Source of the DNA: Zoogloea sp041917255
Lineage (GTDB): Bacteria; Pseudomonadota; Gammaproteobacteria; Burkholderiales; Rhodocyclaceae
Direction of reading: 5' to 3'
DNA length: 64,000 bases
NCBI GenBank assembly: GCA_041917255.1
Contig: JAYRYA010000010.1
Span: 70,690-134,689 of the forward strand
The notes beneath the pieces are model-generated. The model had not been told where the DNA came from and ran no database searches. It saw nothing but the letters and a program-made list of their open reading frames with translations. Both the position numbers and the translations under genes were made by a program. Shown in pieces: positions 19,987 to 28,626 of this stretch. Positions within the stretch are counted from its first letter, which is position 1. Every line of letters starts with the position of its first letter.

Positions 19987-21453
19987 TCAGGCGCGACTGC
20001 TGGCGCGATCCACCCGCGCGCCGTCCGCATCAAGCAGTTCGACCGTCAGTGGCATCTTGCCCAGTGCGTGAGTGGCGCACGACAGGCAGGGATCGAAGGC
20101 GCGGATGGCCACTTCGATGCGGTTCAGCAGGCCTTCGGTGAGCTGGCGGCCGTCCAGATAACGGCGGGCCACCTGGCGCACCGCCTCGTTCATCGCCTGG
20201 TTGTTGTGGGTGGTGGAGACGATGAGGTTGCAGTAGCTCACCAGATCGTCGTCGCCCACCCGGTAGTGGTGGATCAGCGTGCCGCGGGGTGCTTCGATGA
20301 TGCCAACGCCCTCGCGACCGCGGGGGCCTTCGGCCATGCGCTCGCCGGCGAGGATGTCCGGGTCGTCGAGCAGATCGCGGATCACTTCGGCGGCGTGGAG
20401 CATCTCGATCATCCGCGCCCAGTGGTAGGCCAGCGGGGCGTGGATCGGCTCACCCTCGCCGTGGTCGATGAAGGCCAGGCGCTCGGCTTCGGCCAGCGGG
20501 CTGGGGATGAAGTCGCAGTTCTGCACCCGGGCCAGCGGGCCGACCTTGTACCAGCCCTTGGCAGGGCCGAGGGCTTCGACGTACGGGAACTTCATGTAGC
20601 TCCAGCTCTTCACCTCTTCGCGCAGATGCACGTCGTAGTCGGCGCAGGGCACGCCGTCCTTCACGATCAGCCCGCGGGCGTCGCGCAGGCGCAGCACGCC
20701 GTCGTAGAGGTCGAGTGCGCCGTCGGTCCGCACGAGGCTGAGCAGGTGGCTGCGGAACAGCCCGAACTCGTCGTAAAGCGCGCCGTTGGTCTCGTGGAGC
20801 TTGCGGGCGAGATGCACCGCGTCGCGGCTCCAGGCGATCATCTGGTCGGCGTCGGCGCGCAGTAGATCGCGGTCTTCACGGCTCACCAGCTTGTTCACCC
20901 CGCCGGGAATCGCGCCGGTGCCGTGCACCCGCTTGCCGGCGGTGACGCGGATCACCTCCTGACCGAACTTGCGCAGCAGCACGCCCTGGCGCGCGACCTC
21001 GGGATACGCGGCCGCGACGCCGACGATGTTGCGCTGCTGCACCGGCGATTCAAACCCGAACAGCAGGTCCGGCGACGACAGGTGGAAGAAGTGCAGGGCG
21101 TGGGATTGCAGGATCTGGCCGTAGTGCATCAGGCGGCGGATCTTCTCGGCGCTGGCGGTGATCGCCGTTGCGCCTACCACCGGGTCGAGCGCCTTGGCTG
21201 CGGCCAGGTGGTGGCTCACCGGGCAGATGCCGCACAGGCGCTGGACCATCACCGGGACTTCCCAGTACGGCCGGCCCTGGATGAATTTCTCGAAGCCGCG
21301 AAACTCCACAATGTGCAGCCGCGCTTCCTTCACATGGCCGGCGGCGTCCAGCAGCAGGGTGACCTTGCCGTGACCTTCGACCCGCGACACGGGATCGATG
21401 GCAACCCGGCGGAGGTTTTCGCGGTTGGCGGCGGTTTCCAGTTCGAAGCTCAT
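19987..21453 (-). CDS. hoxH: NAD-reducing bidirectional [NiFe] hydrogenase, large subunit
   Basis: A 488-residue catalytic subunit. The four nickel-iron Cys ligands are in RLCGICPVSHH (C74, C77) and DPCLSCATHALG (C456, C459). The C-terminal 26 residues after His462 form the extension removed by the maturation protease, so the encoded form is a precursor. VSRVEGHGK near the N-terminus is the usual large-subunit opening. Together with HoxFUY it belongs to group 3d: a soluble cytoplasmic enzyme coupling H2 and NAD+/NADH. GAAGGAG precedes the ATG by about 9 nt. A 142 bp gap containing an inverted repeat separates it from hoxY. Confidence 0.97.
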   Translation of the reverse strand: MSFELETAANRENLRRVAIDPVSRVEGHGKVTLLLDAAGHVKEARLHIVEFRGFEKFIQGRPYWEVPVMVQRLCGICPVSHHLAAAKALDPVVGATAITASAEKIRRLMHYGQILQSHALHFFHLSSPDLLFGFESPVQQRNIVGVAAAYPEVARQGVLLRKFGQEVIRVTAGKRVHGTGAIPGGVNKLVSREDRDLLRADADQMIAWSRDAVHLARKLHETNGALYDEFGLFRSHLLSLVRTDGALDLYDGVLRLRDARGLIVKDGVPCADYDVHLREEVKSWSYMKFPYVEALGPAKGWYKVGPLARVQNCDFIPSPLAEAERLAFIDHGEGEPIHAPLAYHWARMIEMLHAAEVIRDLLDDPDILAGERMAEGPRGREGVGIIEAPRGTLIHHYRVGDDDLVSYCNLIVSTTHNNQAMNEAVRQVARRYLDGRQLTEGLLNRIEVAIRAFDPCLSCATHALGKMPLTVELLDADGARVDRASSRA

Positions 21454-21474
21454 GGGGGAGGCTCCTTCGGAGCA

Positions 21475-21589
21475 GTGAGGAGTAAGGCGTGAGGAGCGAG
21501 GAGGCCTTTCTGAGTCCCGGTGCGCTCGCGGTCGTCAGCGCACAAGTTTCAACGACGGTGCTCCTCACTCCTAACTCATGTCTCCTCAC
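21475..21589. repeat. 29-bp imperfect inverted repeat in the hoxY-hoxH gap
   Basis: Arms at 21475-21503 and 21561-21589 match at 23 of 29 positions when one is reverse-complemented, separated by 57 bp. Both arms are built from GTGAGGAG-like units (GTGAGGAG, then AGGAG, then GAGGAG). They could form a long hairpin in hoxYH mRNA or be a remnant of a dispersed extragenic element. Confidence 0.7.
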
Positions 21590-21595
21590 CGTCCT

Positions 21596-22141
21596 TCAGT
21601 CGTAATGCAGCAACCCGCCCGTCAGCCGCGGGGTGCGGCCGGCGATCAGGTCGGTGAGAAATTTCCAGATCGCCGGGCCCGAGGGCGGGCAACCGGGGAT
21701 GAAGTAGTCGATGCGCACCACCTCGTGGATCGGCCGCACCTTGTCGAGGGGTAGCGGCAGTTCCGGGTCGTTGGGGATCTGGCCGTTCTCGACGCCGGGC
21801 CGGAACTGATAGACCTCGCGCAGGCATTCGGACAGCGACAGGTGGTTGCGCTGGGCCGGCAGGCCGCCGTTGACGGCGCAGGCGCCCAGGGCGATCAGCG
21901 TCTTGCAGTTGCGGCGGAACTCGCGCAGCACGTGTACGTTCTCGGAGTTGCACACGCCGCCCTCGATCAGGCCGATGTCGCAGGGTCCCACGTCCTTGAT
22001 GTCGGTGAGGGGCGAGCGGTCGAACTCGACGAGCTCCACCAGCTCGAACAGGTGCTCGTCGATATCGAGGAAGGACATGTGGCAGCCGAAGCAGCCGGCC
22101 AGCGAGGTGGTGGCGACGCGCAGCTTGCGGGGAGCGTTCAT
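21596..22141 (-). CDS. hoxY: NAD-reducing hydrogenase, small subunit
   Basis: A 181-residue small subunit carrying the proximal [4Fe-4S] cluster. The expected Cys are in LAGCFGCHMSF (C17, C20), in GVCNSENVH, in LGACAVNG and in IPGCPPSGP. There is no Tat signal, consistent with a cytoplasmic soluble enzyme. It is short compared with membrane-type small subunits because group 3d lacks the distal cluster domain. It pairs with HoxH as the hydrogenase module. The distance to hoxU upstream (154 nt) and to hoxH downstream (142 nt) is unusually large for a hox operon. Confidence 0.95.
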   Translation of the reverse strand: MNAPRKLRVATTSLAGCFGCHMSFLDIDEHLFELVELVEFDRSPLTDIKDVGPCDIGLIEGGVCNSENVHVLREFRRNCKTLIALGACAVNGGLPAQRNHLSLSECLREVYQFRPGVENGQIPNDPELPLPLDKVRPIHEVVRIDYFIPGCPPSGPAIWKFLTDLIAGRTPRLTGGLLHYD

Positions 22142-22237
22142 GGTACGACCCTCCGGTCAATGCGTGACGGAGGCTTTGCCTTGCGCTGCGAAGCCGTTCC
22201 GCGGGTGCGGTGCGGTGCACCGCGAAACCCCTGCTTT

Positions 22238-22256
22238 ACCCTCCCCGGGGGAGGGT
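22238..22256. repeat. GC-rich perfect palindrome in the hoxU-hoxY gap
   Basis: ACCCTCCCC-G-GGGGAGGGT, a 9-bp perfect inverted repeat. It is flanked by outer arms CGCGAAACCC (22221-22230) and GGGTTCGCG (22253-22261) that can form an alternative hairpin. It lies in the middle of a 154 bp gap inside the hox operon. It may attenuate or stabilise the mRNA, or be an extragenic repeat. Confidence 0.6.
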
Positions 22257-22295
22257 TCGCGCCCACTTCGGGCGGCCGGGCGTGGACGCTCATGC

Positions 22296-22997
22296 TCATG
22301 GCTCCTCCTTCAACGTCCTGGCGCTGATCGTGCTGGTGTCGAAGCTGCGTTCGCCGATGGGCACCGCAAAGCCCGTGCGCTTGGGCACGATCACGCCCAC
22401 CGGGCAGATGTTCGCGGCGCGGTCGTCCTTGGTGAAATCGGTGTCGGCCAGGTGCCCGGATTCGGCATTCACCACCAGATGCTTGTGGATGCCGCGCCCG
22501 GTGAGGGCGAACACCGACTTGCCGTCGATGTCCCGGCTGGCGCGCACGCACAGCTCACAGAAAATGCAGCGGTTGAAATCCAGCAGCACGTCCGGGTGCG
22601 AGGCATCCACCGGGCGATCCGGGAAGAAGTGCCGGAAGCGCGGTGTGAGCATCTCGTATTCGTAGCCCAAGGCCTGCAGCTCGCAGTTGCCGCTCTTCTC
22701 GCAGGACGGGCAGAAATGGTTGCCCTCGACAAAGAGCATCTGCAGGATGCCGCGGCGCTCGCCGTTCATCTCGGGGGTGTTGCTTTCCACCTCGGCGCCA
22801 TCCTTTGCCGGCGTGGCACACGCCGAGACATGCCGGCCCGCGCTCTTCACCACGCACAGCTTGCAGCTGCCGTGGGGCGGAAAATCCTTGTGCCAGCACA
22901 GGCTGGGGATGTAGTGGCCGGCGGCGCGGGCGGCCTCCAGAATGGTCTGGCCGTCTTCAAACCTGACGGGCTGGCCGTCGAGGAGAAACTGTTTCAT
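22296..22997 (-). CDS. hoxU: NAD-reducing hydrogenase diaphorase subunit, iron-sulfur protein
   Basis: A 233-residue NuoG-like subunit that wires electrons between HoxF and HoxYH. An N-terminal [2Fe-2S] ferredoxin domain has Cys in SLCWHKDFPPHGSCKLC and SAC. The His-Cys3 [4Fe-4S] motif follows in GNHFCPSCEKSGNC, then CIFCELCVRASRD and ICPVG for a further cluster. It overlaps hoxF by 4 nt (stop/start), so the diaphorase pair is translationally coupled. Cytoplasmic; no signal peptide. The complete set of ligands suggests a functional subunit. Confidence 0.95.
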   Translation of the reverse strand: MKQFLLDGQPVRFEDGQTILEAARAAGHYIPSLCWHKDFPPHGSCKLCVVKSAGRHVSACATPAKDGAEVESNTPEMNGERRGILQMLFVEGNHFCPSCEKSGNCELQALGYEYEMLTPRFRHFFPDRPVDASHPDVLLDFNRCIFCELCVRASRDIDGKSVFALTGRGIHKHLVVNAESGHLADTDFTKDDRAANICPVGVIVPKRTGFAVPIGERSFDTSTISARTLKEEP

Positions 22998-24805
22998 CGC
23001 GCATCCTCCTCATGGGTCTTCAGGTGGGCGCCGGGGTCGTCGCGGGCGGTGAGCTGGCGGGCTTCGGCCAGTGCGGCGTCGAGATCGAAGGCTGGCTCGA
23101 AATCCAGCGACACCAGCCGCCGCTCGTAGGCCGGGCGGAACTTCTGCAGGGTGTCGATCACCGGATTCGGCGCCGCGCTGCCGAGGCCGCAGTGGCTGGC
23201 GTTCTTGAGCAGGCGGTCGAGCCACTCGATGTCGTTGAGGTCGGCCCGGGCGCCGTGGCCGTCGGCCAGTTTATCCATGAAGCCCTTGAGCAGTGCGGTG
23301 CCGACCCGGCACGGGGTGCAGAAGCCGCAGCTCTCGTGGGCGAAGAAATGCACGAAGGCGCGGGCCACCTCGAAGAGGTCGCGGGTGCCGTCGAAGATCA
23401 TGAAGGCGCCGGCGGTGGGCACGTCTTCGTAGGCGATGAGGCGGTGGAACTCATAGTTGGCGAGACACATGCCGGCCGCGCCACCCACCTGCACGGCCTG
23501 GGTGTCGCTGGCGCCGCAATCTTCGAGGATGCGGGTGATGGGCACGCCGAAGGGGTATTCGTAGATGCCCGGCGCGGCGCAGTCGCCTGAGATCGACAGC
23601 AACTTGGTGCCGGTGGATTGGGCCGTGCCGGTGTTGGCGAAGGCTTCGCCGCCGTTAAGGGCGATGAGGCAGGTCTTGGCGTGGGTCTCGACATTGTTCA
23701 CCGCGGTCGGCCGGCCGAGGTAACCCTTCACCACCGGGAAGGGCGGGCGGATGCGCGGGGTGCCCCGCTTGCCCTCGAGGGATTCGATCAGTGCGGATTC
23801 CTCGCCGCACACGTAGGCGCCTGCGCCCAGGTGGAGTTGGATGTCGAAGTCGAAGCCCGGCGTGCCGAGGATGGCGGTGCCGAGCAGCCCGGCCTCGCGC
23901 CGGCGGGCGAGCACGGCCTCGAGCTGCGGGCGCAGGTAGCGGTACTCGCCGCGCAGGTACAGGAAGCCTTCGCGTGCGCCAATGGCCCAGGCGGCGAGAG
24001 TCATGCCCTCGAAGACCAGATCGGCGTAGCTGTTGAGGAGCACGCGATCCTTGAAGGTGCCGGGCTCGCCTTCGTCGGCGTTGCACACGATGACCTTGTC
24101 GGCGCCCGGCGCGTTGCGGGCGCTTTCCCACTTCACCGCGGTGGCGAAGCCCGCGCCGCCCCGGCCGCGCAGGTGGGAGGCGCGCACCTCGTCAAGCCAC
24201 CCGTCACGGCCACGGGCGATGGCGGTGCGGAGGGCGTCGCCCGGCGGCATCTGAAGACCCAGCAGGGCGTCCTTGCGGCGGATGTTGTCGTCCACCCGGA
24301 AGTACTCTGCCGGCCACAGATCAAGCGGGCGCTGCTGGCGGATCAGCTCGGCGATCTCGTTGATGCGCCGGTGGCTCAGCTGCCCGATGGCGCGGCCGTT
24401 GACCAGCATCGCCGGGCCTTGGTCGCACAGGCCGGTGCACGAGGTGGTGGCCACGCTCACCAGCCCATCTTCGGAGATGTGGCCGGGCTCGACCCACAGC
24501 TTGCGGCACAGGGCGTCCAGCAGGCTGTCATTGCCGAGCATGCGGTCGGTGATGTTGTCGGAGAACAGCACCCGGTAGCGCCCCACTGGCTGGGTGTAGA
24601 GAAAACTGTAGAAGCCGGCGACGCCTTCGACCCGGGCGCGGGGGATGCCGAGGGCGGCGGCGATGTGGGTGAGGGTCGGGGCCGGCAGCCAGCCGGTCAG
24701 ATCCTGGGCGTCGATGAGGATCTGCAGCAGGCGGGCCGGGTTGTGCTGGTGGCGCTGCAGTACGCTGTCAAGGTCGGCCAGTGTGGCAAGGGGAGCGGTG
24801 ACCAC
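22994..24805 (-). CDS. hoxF: NAD-reducing hydrogenase diaphorase large subunit
   Basis: A 603-residue fusion of a NuoE-like N-terminal domain (about 1-165) to a NuoF-like domain. The N-domain retains SCTGLCDQG but not the other usual Cys pair, as is known for some HoxF proteins. The C part has the NAD-binding LRGRGGAGF, the FMN region CNADEGEPGTFKDR, GAGAYVCGEESALIESLEG, and the [4Fe-4S] motif ESCGFCTPCRVG with a further Cys near NASHCGLG. It oxidises NADH or reduces NAD+. The start is GTG 24805, with AGGAGA 7 nt upstream. First gene of hoxFUYHW. A candidate FNR-type box at 24861-24874 and a -10-like CATACT precede it, arranged like a class II activated promoter. Confidence 0.95.
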   Translation of the reverse strand: MVTAPLATLADLDSVLQRHQHNPARLLQILIDAQDLTGWLPAPTLTHIAAALGIPRARVEGVAGFYSFLYTQPVGRYRVLFSDNITDRMLGNDSLLDALCRKLWVEPGHISEDGLVSVATTSCTGLCDQGPAMLVNGRAIGQLSHRRINEIAELIRQQRPLDLWPAEYFRVDDNIRRKDALLGLQMPPGDALRTAIARGRDGWLDEVRASHLRGRGGAGFATAVKWESARNAPGADKVIVCNADEGEPGTFKDRVLLNSYADLVFEGMTLAAWAIGAREGFLYLRGEYRYLRPQLEAVLARRREAGLLGTAILGTPGFDFDIQLHLGAGAYVCGEESALIESLEGKRGTPRIRPPFPVVKGYLGRPTAVNNVETHAKTCLIALNGGEAFANTGTAQSTGTKLLSISGDCAAPGIYEYPFGVPITRILEDCGASDTQAVQVGGAAGMCLANYEFHRLIAYEDVPTAGAFMIFDGTRDLFEVARAFVHFFAHESCGFCTPCRVGTALLKGFMDKLADGHGARADLNDIEWLDRLLKNASHCGLGSAAPNPVIDTLQKFRPAYERRLVSLDFEPAFDLDAALAEARQLTARDDPGAHLKTHEEDAR

Positions 24806-24833
24806 GGACGTCTCCTGTGGAAGTCACGTCACC

Positions 24834-24874
24834 AGTATGCACCCGGCTGGCCCGGCTGATTTGAGTTATATCAG
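24834..24874 (-). promoter_or_regulatory. Candidate FNR/ANR-activated promoter of hoxFUYHW
   Basis: On the minus strand the box is CTGATATAACTCAA (24874-24861), matching the FNR palindrome TTGAT-N4-ATCAA at 8 of 10 positions. A -10-like CATACT lies at 24839-24834. If transcription starts near 24827, the box is centred at about -40.5, within a base of the class II position -41.5. No sigma-70 -35 is needed at such promoters. Confidence 0.5.
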
Positions 24875-24888
24875 AAAATGCTGTTGGA

Positions 24889-26109
24889 TCAGGCACTTAT
24901 GCTGCGGCGCAGCAATTTTAGCTGGGGGAAGACGCGGGGGCTCGCGGCGACCACCAACAGCGTGACCAGGCCGCCGCCGACCACTGCAGCCACCGGCCCG
25001 GTGAGGGCCGCGAGGAGTCCGGATTCCAGCGCGCCCAGCTCGTTGGACGAGCTGATGAAGACGCGATTGACCGCGCCGACCCGGCCGCGCAGGGCGTCGG
25101 GCGTGGCCTGCTGAATCACCGTCTGGCGGATCACCACGCTGACGCTGTCGAGCCCGCCCAAGAGCGCCAGTGCCGCGAGCGATAGCGGAAAGGACGTGGA
25201 CAACCCGAAGACGACGGTCATCAGCCCGAAGCCGCCCACCGCGCCGAGAAACAGGCGCGCGTCCAGCGCCACGCCGAAGCGGGCGATGATCAGCCCGGCG
25301 GTGGCGGCGCCCACGGCGGGCGCGGTGCTGAGGATGCCGAGCCCGGCCGGGCCGACCTGCAGGATGTCCTTGGCGTAGATCGGCAGCAGCGCCACCGCGC
25401 CGCCGAACAGCACGGCCACGAGATCGACGCTCATCACCGCCAGCAGCAGGCGGGTGCGCCAGACGTGGGTGAAGCCCGCCAGCACTTCGGCCAGCCGGCC
25501 GGCGCCGCCCGTGGTGGGCTGGCCCCGGGAGCGCTGGCGAATGGCGAGCGTGGCAGCGAGCGCGACGACGGTGAGGGCGCAGTTGGCGGCGTGGATCGGC
25601 AGGGCCGAATGGGACGCGGCGAGCACCATCCCGGCCACTGCCGGGGCGGCCATCGACGCCACCTGATGCAGCGACGACGCGATCGCGATGCCGGGGGCAA
25701 GCTTGCCTGGAGGGACCAGCGCGGGCATGAGCGCATCTCGCGCGGGGCGGTTGAGGATCTGGGCACAGCCGGAGATCACCAGCGCGGCGTAGGTCCAGCC
25801 CACGCTCAGGTGCAGTCCCGCGGCAAGCGCCAGGAGCAGGGTGGCGGCGGCGGTGAGGAGCAGGCTGGCGACGATCACCCGGCGCCGCTCGAAGCGGTCG
25901 GCTACATGCCCGGCGGGCAGGAAGAAGATCAGGATCGGCAGGAACTGGGCGACGCCGACGAGGCCGAGGGCCATGGGCGAGCCGGTCTGCTCATACACCG
26001 ACCAGCCCACCGCCACACCCTGGCCAAAGTGGACGATGGCGCCGATGACACTGATCAGCAGGTAGAGCTTGAAATCCCGGGGCAGGCCCGGGCGTGGATG
26101 GCTGCTCAC
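24889..26109 (-). CDS. MFS exporter (EntS/MFS_3-like)
   Basis: A 406-residue twelve-helix transporter of the MFS_3 type, with PAGHVADRFERRRVIVASLL as the loop 2-3 motif and NRPARDALMPALVP after helix 4, typical of EntS-like exporters. The substrate is unknown; relatives export siderophores or drugs, but no siderophore gene is nearby. The 3' end lies 84 nt from hoxF on the same strand, and the hox promoter region starts just after its stop codon. The PatB-type lyase gene lies 6 nt upstream, so transporter and lyase are probably co-transcribed. Confidence 0.88.
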   Translation of the reverse strand: MSSHPRPGLPRDFKLYLLISVIGAIVHFGQGVAVGWSVYEQTGSPMALGLVGVAQFLPILIFFLPAGHVADRFERRRVIVASLLLTAAATLLLALAAGLHLSVGWTYAALVISGCAQILNRPARDALMPALVPPGKLAPGIAIASSLHQVASMAAPAVAGMVLAASHSALPIHAANCALTVVALAATLAIRQRSRGQPTTGGAGRLAEVLAGFTHVWRTRLLLAVMSVDLVAVLFGGAVALLPIYAKDILQVGPAGLGILSTAPAVGAATAGLIIARFGVALDARLFLGAVGGFGLMTVVFGLSTSFPLSLAALALLGGLDSVSVVIRQTVIQQATPDALRGRVGAVNRVFISSSNELGALESGLLAALTGPVAAVVGGGLVTLLVVAASPRVFPQLKLLRRSISA

Positions 26110-26115
26110 GGGCGC

Positions 26116-27267
26116 CTACGCCACCGCGCGGGCGATGCGGGAGAGGCCTTCTTCCAGCCGACTCGGCGGGCAGCCGAAGTTGAGGCGCACGAAGCCCGGC
26201 AGGCCGAAGTCCTTGCCGTCGGAGAGGCCGACGCCGTGGGCTTCGAAGTGGGCCGCGGCGTTGGCAATGGCGCGCGCCTGGAGAAAATCCCGGCAGTCGA
26301 TCCACGCCAGGTAGGTGGCCTCGATAGGCGTGGTGGCGAGGCCGGGCAGGGCGTTGACCGCCTCGACCACCCGCGCGGCGTTGGCCCGCAGGGTGTCGAT
26401 GAGGGCTTCGCGCCACGGGCCGCCGTGCCGGTAGGCGGCCTCGGTGGCGGTGAGGCCGAGCACATTCACGTGGGGCACGATGCCGGCCATCGCGCGCTTG
26501 TAGCGGGCGCGAAGCTTGGCGTCGGGGATGATCGCGAAGGCGCAGTAGAGCGCCGGGATGTTCCAGGTCTTGGAGGGCGCCATCAGGGTGATGGTGCGGC
26601 GGGCGACGGCTTCGTCCAGCGCGGCGATGGGGAGGTGGGGCGTGGTGGGGTCGAGCACCAGGCCGCAGTGGATCTCGTCGGAGCAGATGACGAGGTCGTG
26701 GCGTTCGGCCAGCTGAGCGATGCGCGTCAGCTCGTCCCGGTCGAACACCCGGCCCACCGGGTTGTGCGGGTTGCACAGCATGAAGAGGCGCACGCCGTCG
26801 GCCACCGCGGCTTCGGTACGGGACCAGTCCCATTCCCAGCGGGCGCCGCTCTGCACCAAGGGGGTGGTGACGAGGCGGCGATCCGAATGGGCGGGAGCGT
26901 GGAGGAAGGGTGGATACACCGGCGTGGCGGTGAAGATGCCGTCGCCCGGCTGGCCCACCGCGCGGGCGGCGACGTTGAAGCCGGTGACGACGCCCGGCAG
27001 CCACACCAGCCAGTCGGGCTCGATGCGCCAGCCGTGGTCGCGGGCGATGCCTTCGATCACCGCATCGAGCACCGACGGCCACGGGTCGGCATAGCCGAAC
27101 ACGCCATGGTCGAGGCGGGCGCGCAGGGCGTCGAGCACCGGCGGCGGGGCGGCGAAGTCCATGTCCGCGACCCACATCGGGATTACGTCGCGGCCGGCGT
27201 AGCGGCGCCATTTGATGCTGTCGGAGCCGGCGCGCTCGGGGCCGGTGGTGAAGTCGAAGGGAGTCAC
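26116..27267 (-). CDS. MalY/PatB family pyridoxal-phosphate C-S lyase (aminotransferase class I fold)
   Basis: About 383 residues. The N-terminal part (RAGSDSIKWRRY and PMWVADMDFAAPPPVLDAL) is diagnostic for the MalY/PatB branch. PLP-site features follow: NPHNPVGR, SDEIHCGL, and SKTWNIPAL with the Schiff-base Lys. These enzymes cleave cystathionine or other S-conjugates to thiol, pyruvate and ammonia. The start is GTG 27267; no ATG lies near the family N-terminus, and upstream frame extension lacks similarity. The ribosome site is weak. Because it sits directly before an exporter gene, detoxification or thiol metabolism with export is possible (inference). Confidence 0.9.
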   Translation of the reverse strand: MTPFDFTTGPERAGSDSIKWRRYAGRDVIPMWVADMDFAAPPPVLDALRARLDHGVFGYADPWPSVLDAVIEGIARDHGWRIEPDWLVWLPGVVTGFNVAARAVGQPGDGIFTATPVYPPFLHAPAHSDRRLVTTPLVQSGARWEWDWSRTEAAVADGVRLFMLCNPHNPVGRVFDRDELTRIAQLAERHDLVICSDEIHCGLVLDPTTPHLPIAALDEAVARRTITLMAPSKTWNIPALYCAFAIIPDAKLRARYKRAMAGIVPHVNVLGLTATEAAYRHGGPWREALIDTLRANAARVVEAVNALPGLATTPIEATYLAWIDCRDFLQARAIANAAAHFEAHGVGLSDGKDFGLPGFVRLNFGCPPSRLEEGLSRIARAVA

Positions 27268-27445
27268 GGTGGAGTCGCGTGGAAGTGGGTTGGGCAACGG
27301 CCGGCCAAGGATGCAATGAAGATTACGCGAATCGACGCTGCAGCGGCAGAGCGGGTGCGCCGCGGGGCGTGCCGGCATCGCGTCGCCCCCGATTACATAA
27401 AGGCGTGCAGCTGCGGGGGATGGCCCAGGAGTTCGCCGACGGCGC

Positions 27446-28366
27446 CTACAGAAGCAGGTGGTCGCGGGGCTGCAGGGGCTCTGGCAGTGGGGTGATGCCC
27501 CGATAGCTGGCCAGGTCGATCTCGATGCTGCGGGTGATGGCGTCGAGGGGAAGATCGTTCTGGGCGGTCCCGAAGGGCTCTTCAAGTTCGTCGCCGAGGG
27601 CGTCCAGCCCGAAGAAGGTGTAGGCCACCAGCGCGGTGAGCAGTGGTGTGGCGTAACCCAACGATTGCACCACGCCAAAGGGCAGCAGAAAACAGAAGAT
27701 GTGCGCCGTGCGGTGCAGCAGCAGGGTGTAGGCGAAGGGCAGCGCGGTGTGGCGGATGCGCTCACAGGCGCCCTGGATGGCGGTGAGCTGGTTGATATGC
27801 TCGGCCAAGGCGCAGTAGGTGACCGAATCCAGGCGACCGGCTCGGCGGGCCTCGCACAGCAGGGCGGTGATGTGACGCAGGATGGCGTCCGGCACGTTGT
27901 GGCAGGCGGCGACCTGGGCGTGCTCTGCCGCCGTGAGGTGGGGTGCGGCCGCGGCAGCGATGGGGCGGTCGCGCAGGCGGGCGGTGAGGGCGAGGATGAA
28001 GGCGGTGGCGAGGCGCAGCAGGGTCTGGCGCTGCTCGCGACCGGCATCGTCGGTGTCCAGCAGCGCGCTGTCTCTGGCCAGGCAGCGCATGACCACCAGC
28101 AGGTTGCCGTAGTGCTTGCGGGCTTCCCACCAGCGGTCGTAGCAGGCGTTGTTGCGAAAACCCAGGAACAGGGACAGGGACAGGCCCAGGAAGGTGAAGG
28201 GGCCGGTCGCGAAATCCGGGAAGCGCGGGCCGAGGAATTCGGCTGCGCCGGTGACCATTGCGGCGACCACGGTGACGAAAAGCACCTGGGGCAGGATCAG
28301 CGGAATGATGGAGCCCTTCCAGATGAAGAAGAGCTCCCGCATGCGCGGGCGGGGGCGGACGATCAT
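27446..28366 (-). CDS. Bestrophin-family anion channel protein
   Basis: A 306-residue UPF0187/bestrophin homologue. It begins with RMRELFFIWKGSIIPLILPQ, then FLGLSLSLFLGFRNNACYDRWWEARKHYG, the most conserved block, which lines the pore neck. LPFGVVQSLGYATPLLTALVAYTFFGLDALGDELEEPFG is near the end. Bacterial bestrophins form pentameric channels in the inner membrane, some cation- and some anion-selective, so ion specificity is not assigned. Complete length. It lies 178 nt upstream of the lyase gene and is divergent from the acyltransferase pseudogene. Confidence 0.93.
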   Translation of the reverse strand: MIVRPRPRMRELFFIWKGSIIPLILPQVLFVTVVAAMVTGAAEFLGPRFPDFATGPFTFLGLSLSLFLGFRNNACYDRWWEARKHYGNLLVVMRCLARDSALLDTDDAGREQRQTLLRLATAFILALTARLRDRPIAAAAAPHLTAAEHAQVAACHNVPDAILRHITALLCEARRAGRLDSVTYCALAEHINQLTAIQGACERIRHTALPFAYTLLLHRTAHIFCFLLPFGVVQSLGYATPLLTALVAYTFFGLDALGDELEEPFGTAQNDLPLDAITRSIEIDLASYRGITPLPEPLQPRDHLLL

Positions 28367-28626
28367 GGGCGGTGGGGTCTTGCGATGGATGGGCCCGGCG
28401 CGCCGGAGTGGCGGGGGCAGGGCGCTACTTTAGCGCGTTGTGGGGTGTTGCAGCACAGGGTGGGTGGGTTGATGTTTCCTGCGCTGGGTCCGGGAGTGTT
28501 TCGCGTCGTGGCACTCGGGGGCGCGTCCGCTCGCTAATCGCCTTGTACAATTGACAGCCATTTGTCATTGTTGTTGCGTTTCCCCGTTTTCCTTTCTGAG
28601 CCTCTTTTGCCACCGCGGCGTTGTCT

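Noticed and set aside
28551..28556. A TTGACA box before the acyltransferase pseudogene
   Set aside because: No acceptable -10 lies at 16-18 bp, so a promoter cannot be supported.
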